NCBI GenBank assembly: GCA_026388615.1
Contig: JAPLJL010000006.1
Coordinates: 1 to 7,764 of the forward strand
Reading direction: 5' to 3'
From: Pseudomonadota bacterium
Lineage (GTDB): Bacteria > Desulfobacterota > JAPLJL01
DNA: 7,764 nt
Of this stretch, positions 6,141 to 7,764 are shown piece after piece. The position numbers and the translations under genes are program-made. A model generated the notes under the pieces. It searched no databases. It was not told the origin of the DNA and saw nothing but the letters and a program-made list of their open reading frames with translations. Numbering within the stretch: the stretch's first letter is position 1; every line of letters begins with the position of its first letter.

Positions 6141-6230
6141 GTCATTCCTGCGAAAGCAGGAATCCAGTGTTTTCTGAAGTCAATTTTAAAATCATACGTT
6201 TTTCCGGATCCCCGCTTTCCCGGGGATGAC
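6141..6230. mobile_element. 90-bp MITE-like repeat with 25-bp imperfect terminal inverted repeats
   Basis: The left end (6141-6165, starting GTCATTCCTGCGAAAGCAGG) and the right end (6206-6230, ending CGGGGATGAC) are inverted copies differing at 5 of 25 positions. Each end also folds on itself: ATTCCTGC/GCAGGAAT around GAAA on the left (8-bp stem), ATCCCCG/CGGGGAT on the right (7-bp stem). The ends match the very common GTCATTCCYGCGAAAGCRGG-type intergenic repeat of many proteobacterial genomes, which yields the chance peptide IPAFAGMT on the reverse strand. There is no internal gene, so any movement would need an enzyme from elsewhere. No clear target-site duplication is seen. It sits between hisG and the Lon-like gene, and lacks a T-run to make it a strong terminator. 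Confidence 0.8.
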
Positions 6231-6248
6231 AAAAAGGAATAATTTTCT

Positions 6249-7764
6249 ATGATTAGAGAACTTAAGCCCGCCGAAATCCGGAAAATCTGCGACCCCAACG
6301 ACATCACCTGCCAGAGCACCAAGGAACTGGGGTCCCTGGACCGGGTGATCGCCCAGGAGCGCGCCGTCCGGGCCATCGAATTCGGTTTGGGGATAACCGA
6401 GCACGGATTTAATATTTTCGCCGCCGGGCCTCACGGTACCGGGAGGGTCACCACGGTGAAAGCGGCGGTCGAAAAACTGGCCCAGACCAAGCCCGCGCCC
6501 GAGGACTGGGTTTACGTCCAGAACTTCTCCAATCCCCTGGCCCCGGAAGCCGTCAGTTTGCCCGCCGGCAAAGGCCGGGAATTCAAACGGGACATGGAGA
6601 GTCTGGTCTCCGATCTGAAAATCGAGATTGCCCGCGTTTTCGAAAGCGATGAATACGAAAAACGAAAAAACCAGATTTCGGAAAGCCTGACCGAGGAACG
6701 AAACAAGATCGTTCATGAGATCGAAGAAAAAGCCAAAGCCAAGGGTTTTACCCTCCAGTCCACCCCGATGGGGTTTGTCGCCCTTCCGGTGGTGGACAGC
6801 AAACCTCTGACCCAGGAGGAGTTTTTCGCCCTCCGCAAGGAAAAACAGGATGAAATCAAGGAACGGCAGACCGAGCTCCAGCAGGAAATGAATCAGGGCC
6901 TGAAAAAGATCAACCGTTTCGAGCGACAGCTCCGGGACCGGGTCAAGGACCTCGACCGCGAGATCGCCCTGAACGCGGTCGGGCAGATCCTCGACGATCT
7001 CGAAGAGAAATACCAGGCCTACGCCAAAATCCCGCCCTTCCTGAAAGCGGTGAAAGAGGACATCCTTCAGAATATTGAGGATTTCCGGAAACCCGAGGAG
7101 CCTTCCCCCCTGCCCTTCCTGAAAACGTCCCCCTCCTTCGACCGTTATTCGGTGAATCTCCTGGTGGACAACGCCGAGCAGAAAGGCCTCCCCATCGTCT
7201 ACGAATCCAACCCCACTTTCCCCAATCTTTTCGGCCGGGTGGACCGGAAGGCCCAGTTCGGGATGCTGACCACTGATTTTTCCATGATCCGACCGGGGGC
7301 CCTGCACCGGGCCAACGGGGGGTTCCTGATCCTGAACGACCGTGATCTTCTGTCCCGCTACTACGCCTGGGAAGGCTTGAAGCGCGCCCTCAAGGAAGAG
7401 GAAATCCGGATCGAAGACATTTCCGAACAGCTGGGATTCGCCACTACCGAGACGATCAAGCCCCAGCCCATCCCTTTCAACGTCAAGGTGATTATCGTCG
7501 GCGAACCCATGATCTACTACCTCCTTTATGCCCATGACCCGGACTTCCGGGAGCTTTTCAAGATTCATTCCGCTTTCGATTACCAGATGGAAAGAAGTCC
7601 CGAGTCGGTTTCCCTTTATGCCGGCTTTATCGCCTCCCGCTGCCGGGAATTGCACCTCCGTCACCTATCCCGCGAAGCCGTTTCCCGGGTGATCGAATTC
7701 GGTTCGGAGCTCTCCGACGACCAGGAAAAGCTCTCCACCCGCTTCTCCGATATCTCAGATCTCC
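6249..7764 (+). CDS. Lon-like ATP-dependent protease, AAA_32 type (3' truncated by window)
   Basis: The frame runs without a stop from ATG 6249 to the window edge, giving the first 505 residues. AAGGA (6234-6238) lies 10 nt before the start. The order of motifs fits AAA_32/LonB-like proteases: a P-loop GPHGTGRV (60-67), a long charged insertion (about 110-280) that looks coiled coil, the family block YESNPTFPNLFGRVDRKAQFG (318-338), a Walker-B-like GGFLILND (357-364), sensor-like VKVIIVGEP (412-420) and DPDFRELFKIHSAFD (430-444). In this family a Lon Ser/Lys peptidase domain follows; it would lie beyond the window, so protease activity is inferred. The P-loop has Arg for the usual Lys and Val for the usual Ser/Thr; Arg there is, to my knowledge, common in this family, while Val is odder. 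Such proteins probably act in cytoplasmic protein quality control. A long reverse-strand frame over this gene is a shadow. Confidence 0.9.
   Translation, partial: MIRELKPAEIRKICDPNDITCQSTKELGSLDRVIAQERAVRAIEFGLGITEHGFNIFAAGPHGTGRVTTVKAAVEKLAQTKPAPEDWVYVQNFSNPLAPEAVSLPAGKGREFKRDMESLVSDLKIEIARVFESDEYEKRKNQISESLTEERNKIVHEIEEKAKAKGFTLQSTPMGFVALPVVDSKPLTQEEFFALRKEKQDEIKERQTELQQEMNQGLKKINRFERQLRDRVKDLDREIALNAVGQILDDLEEKYQAYAKIPPFLKAVKEDILQNIEDFRKPEEPSPLPFLKTSPSFDRYSVNLLVDNAEQKGLPIVYESNPTFPNLFGRVDRKAQFGMLTTDFSMIRPGALHRANGGFLILNDRDLLSRYYAWEGLKRALKEEEIRIEDISEQLGFATTETIKPQPIPFNVKVIIVGEPMIYYLLYAHDPDFRELFKIHSAFDYQMERSPESVSLYAGFIASRCRELHLRHLSREAVSRVIEFGSELSDDQEKLSTRFSDISDL

Noticed and set aside
6192..7664. 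490-codon open frame on the minus strand
   Set aside because: It lies opposite the Lon-like protease, whose frame has clear family motifs. The product is low-complexity (Gly, Phe, Leu, Val, Asp rich) and its end runs into the MITE-like repeat, giving the typical repeat-derived peptide IPGKAGI. It is a shadow of GC-rich codon use.

Overview
The window looks like chromosomal DNA from a GC-rich (by eye) Gram-negative bacterium. A Deltaproteobacterium/Desulfobacterota-type organism is the best guess, because it combines a TPR plus LIVBP-like lipoprotein, a HisG of the long type, an AAA_32/Lon-like protease, a DUF3795 cysteine-rich protein and abundant short intergenic repeats. This assignment is inference; there is no rRNA or other taxonomic marker here.

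Layout. (1) 1-663, + strand: the C-terminal end of carB, entering from the left edge. (2) 664-831: AT-rich spacer with a 9-bp tandem repeat and a smaller 7-bp repeat. (3) 832-1281, +: a DUF3795-like protein with 15 cysteines and a C-terminal zinc ribbon. (4) 1282-1488: convergent intergenic region with two adjacent hairpins built on C5/G5 tracts. (5) 4968 down to 1489, - strand: a tightly packed three-gene operon. In transcription order it encodes a putative outer-membrane lipoprotein (TPR repeats plus LIVBP/LpoA-like domain), an ArsA/Get3-family ATPase with a C-terminal HSP20-like domain, and a small helical protein with a lysine/arginine-rich tail. The genes overlap by 23 bp and then 4 bp. 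(6) 4969-5028: short divergent promoter region. (7) 5029-6122, +: a 75-residue protein of unknown function overlapping hisG by 4 bp; hisG is the long form with a regulatory domain. (8) 6123-6248: spacer filled mainly by a 90-bp MITE-like repeat with 25-bp imperfect terminal inverted repeats. (9) 6249 to the right edge, +: the N-terminal 505 residues of a Lon-like AAA_32 protease, cut by the window end before its peptidase domain.

carB (pyrimidine/arginine precursor synthesis) and hisG (first step of histidine synthesis) are ordinary housekeeping genes. The least explained parts are the minus-strand lipoprotein/ArsA-HSP20/small-protein operon and the small ORF coupled to hisG. Both could be undescribed functional pairings, but the sequence alone gives only linkage and architecture. 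I see no CRISPR array, tRNA, rRNA, integrase, transposase gene or obvious defence system.
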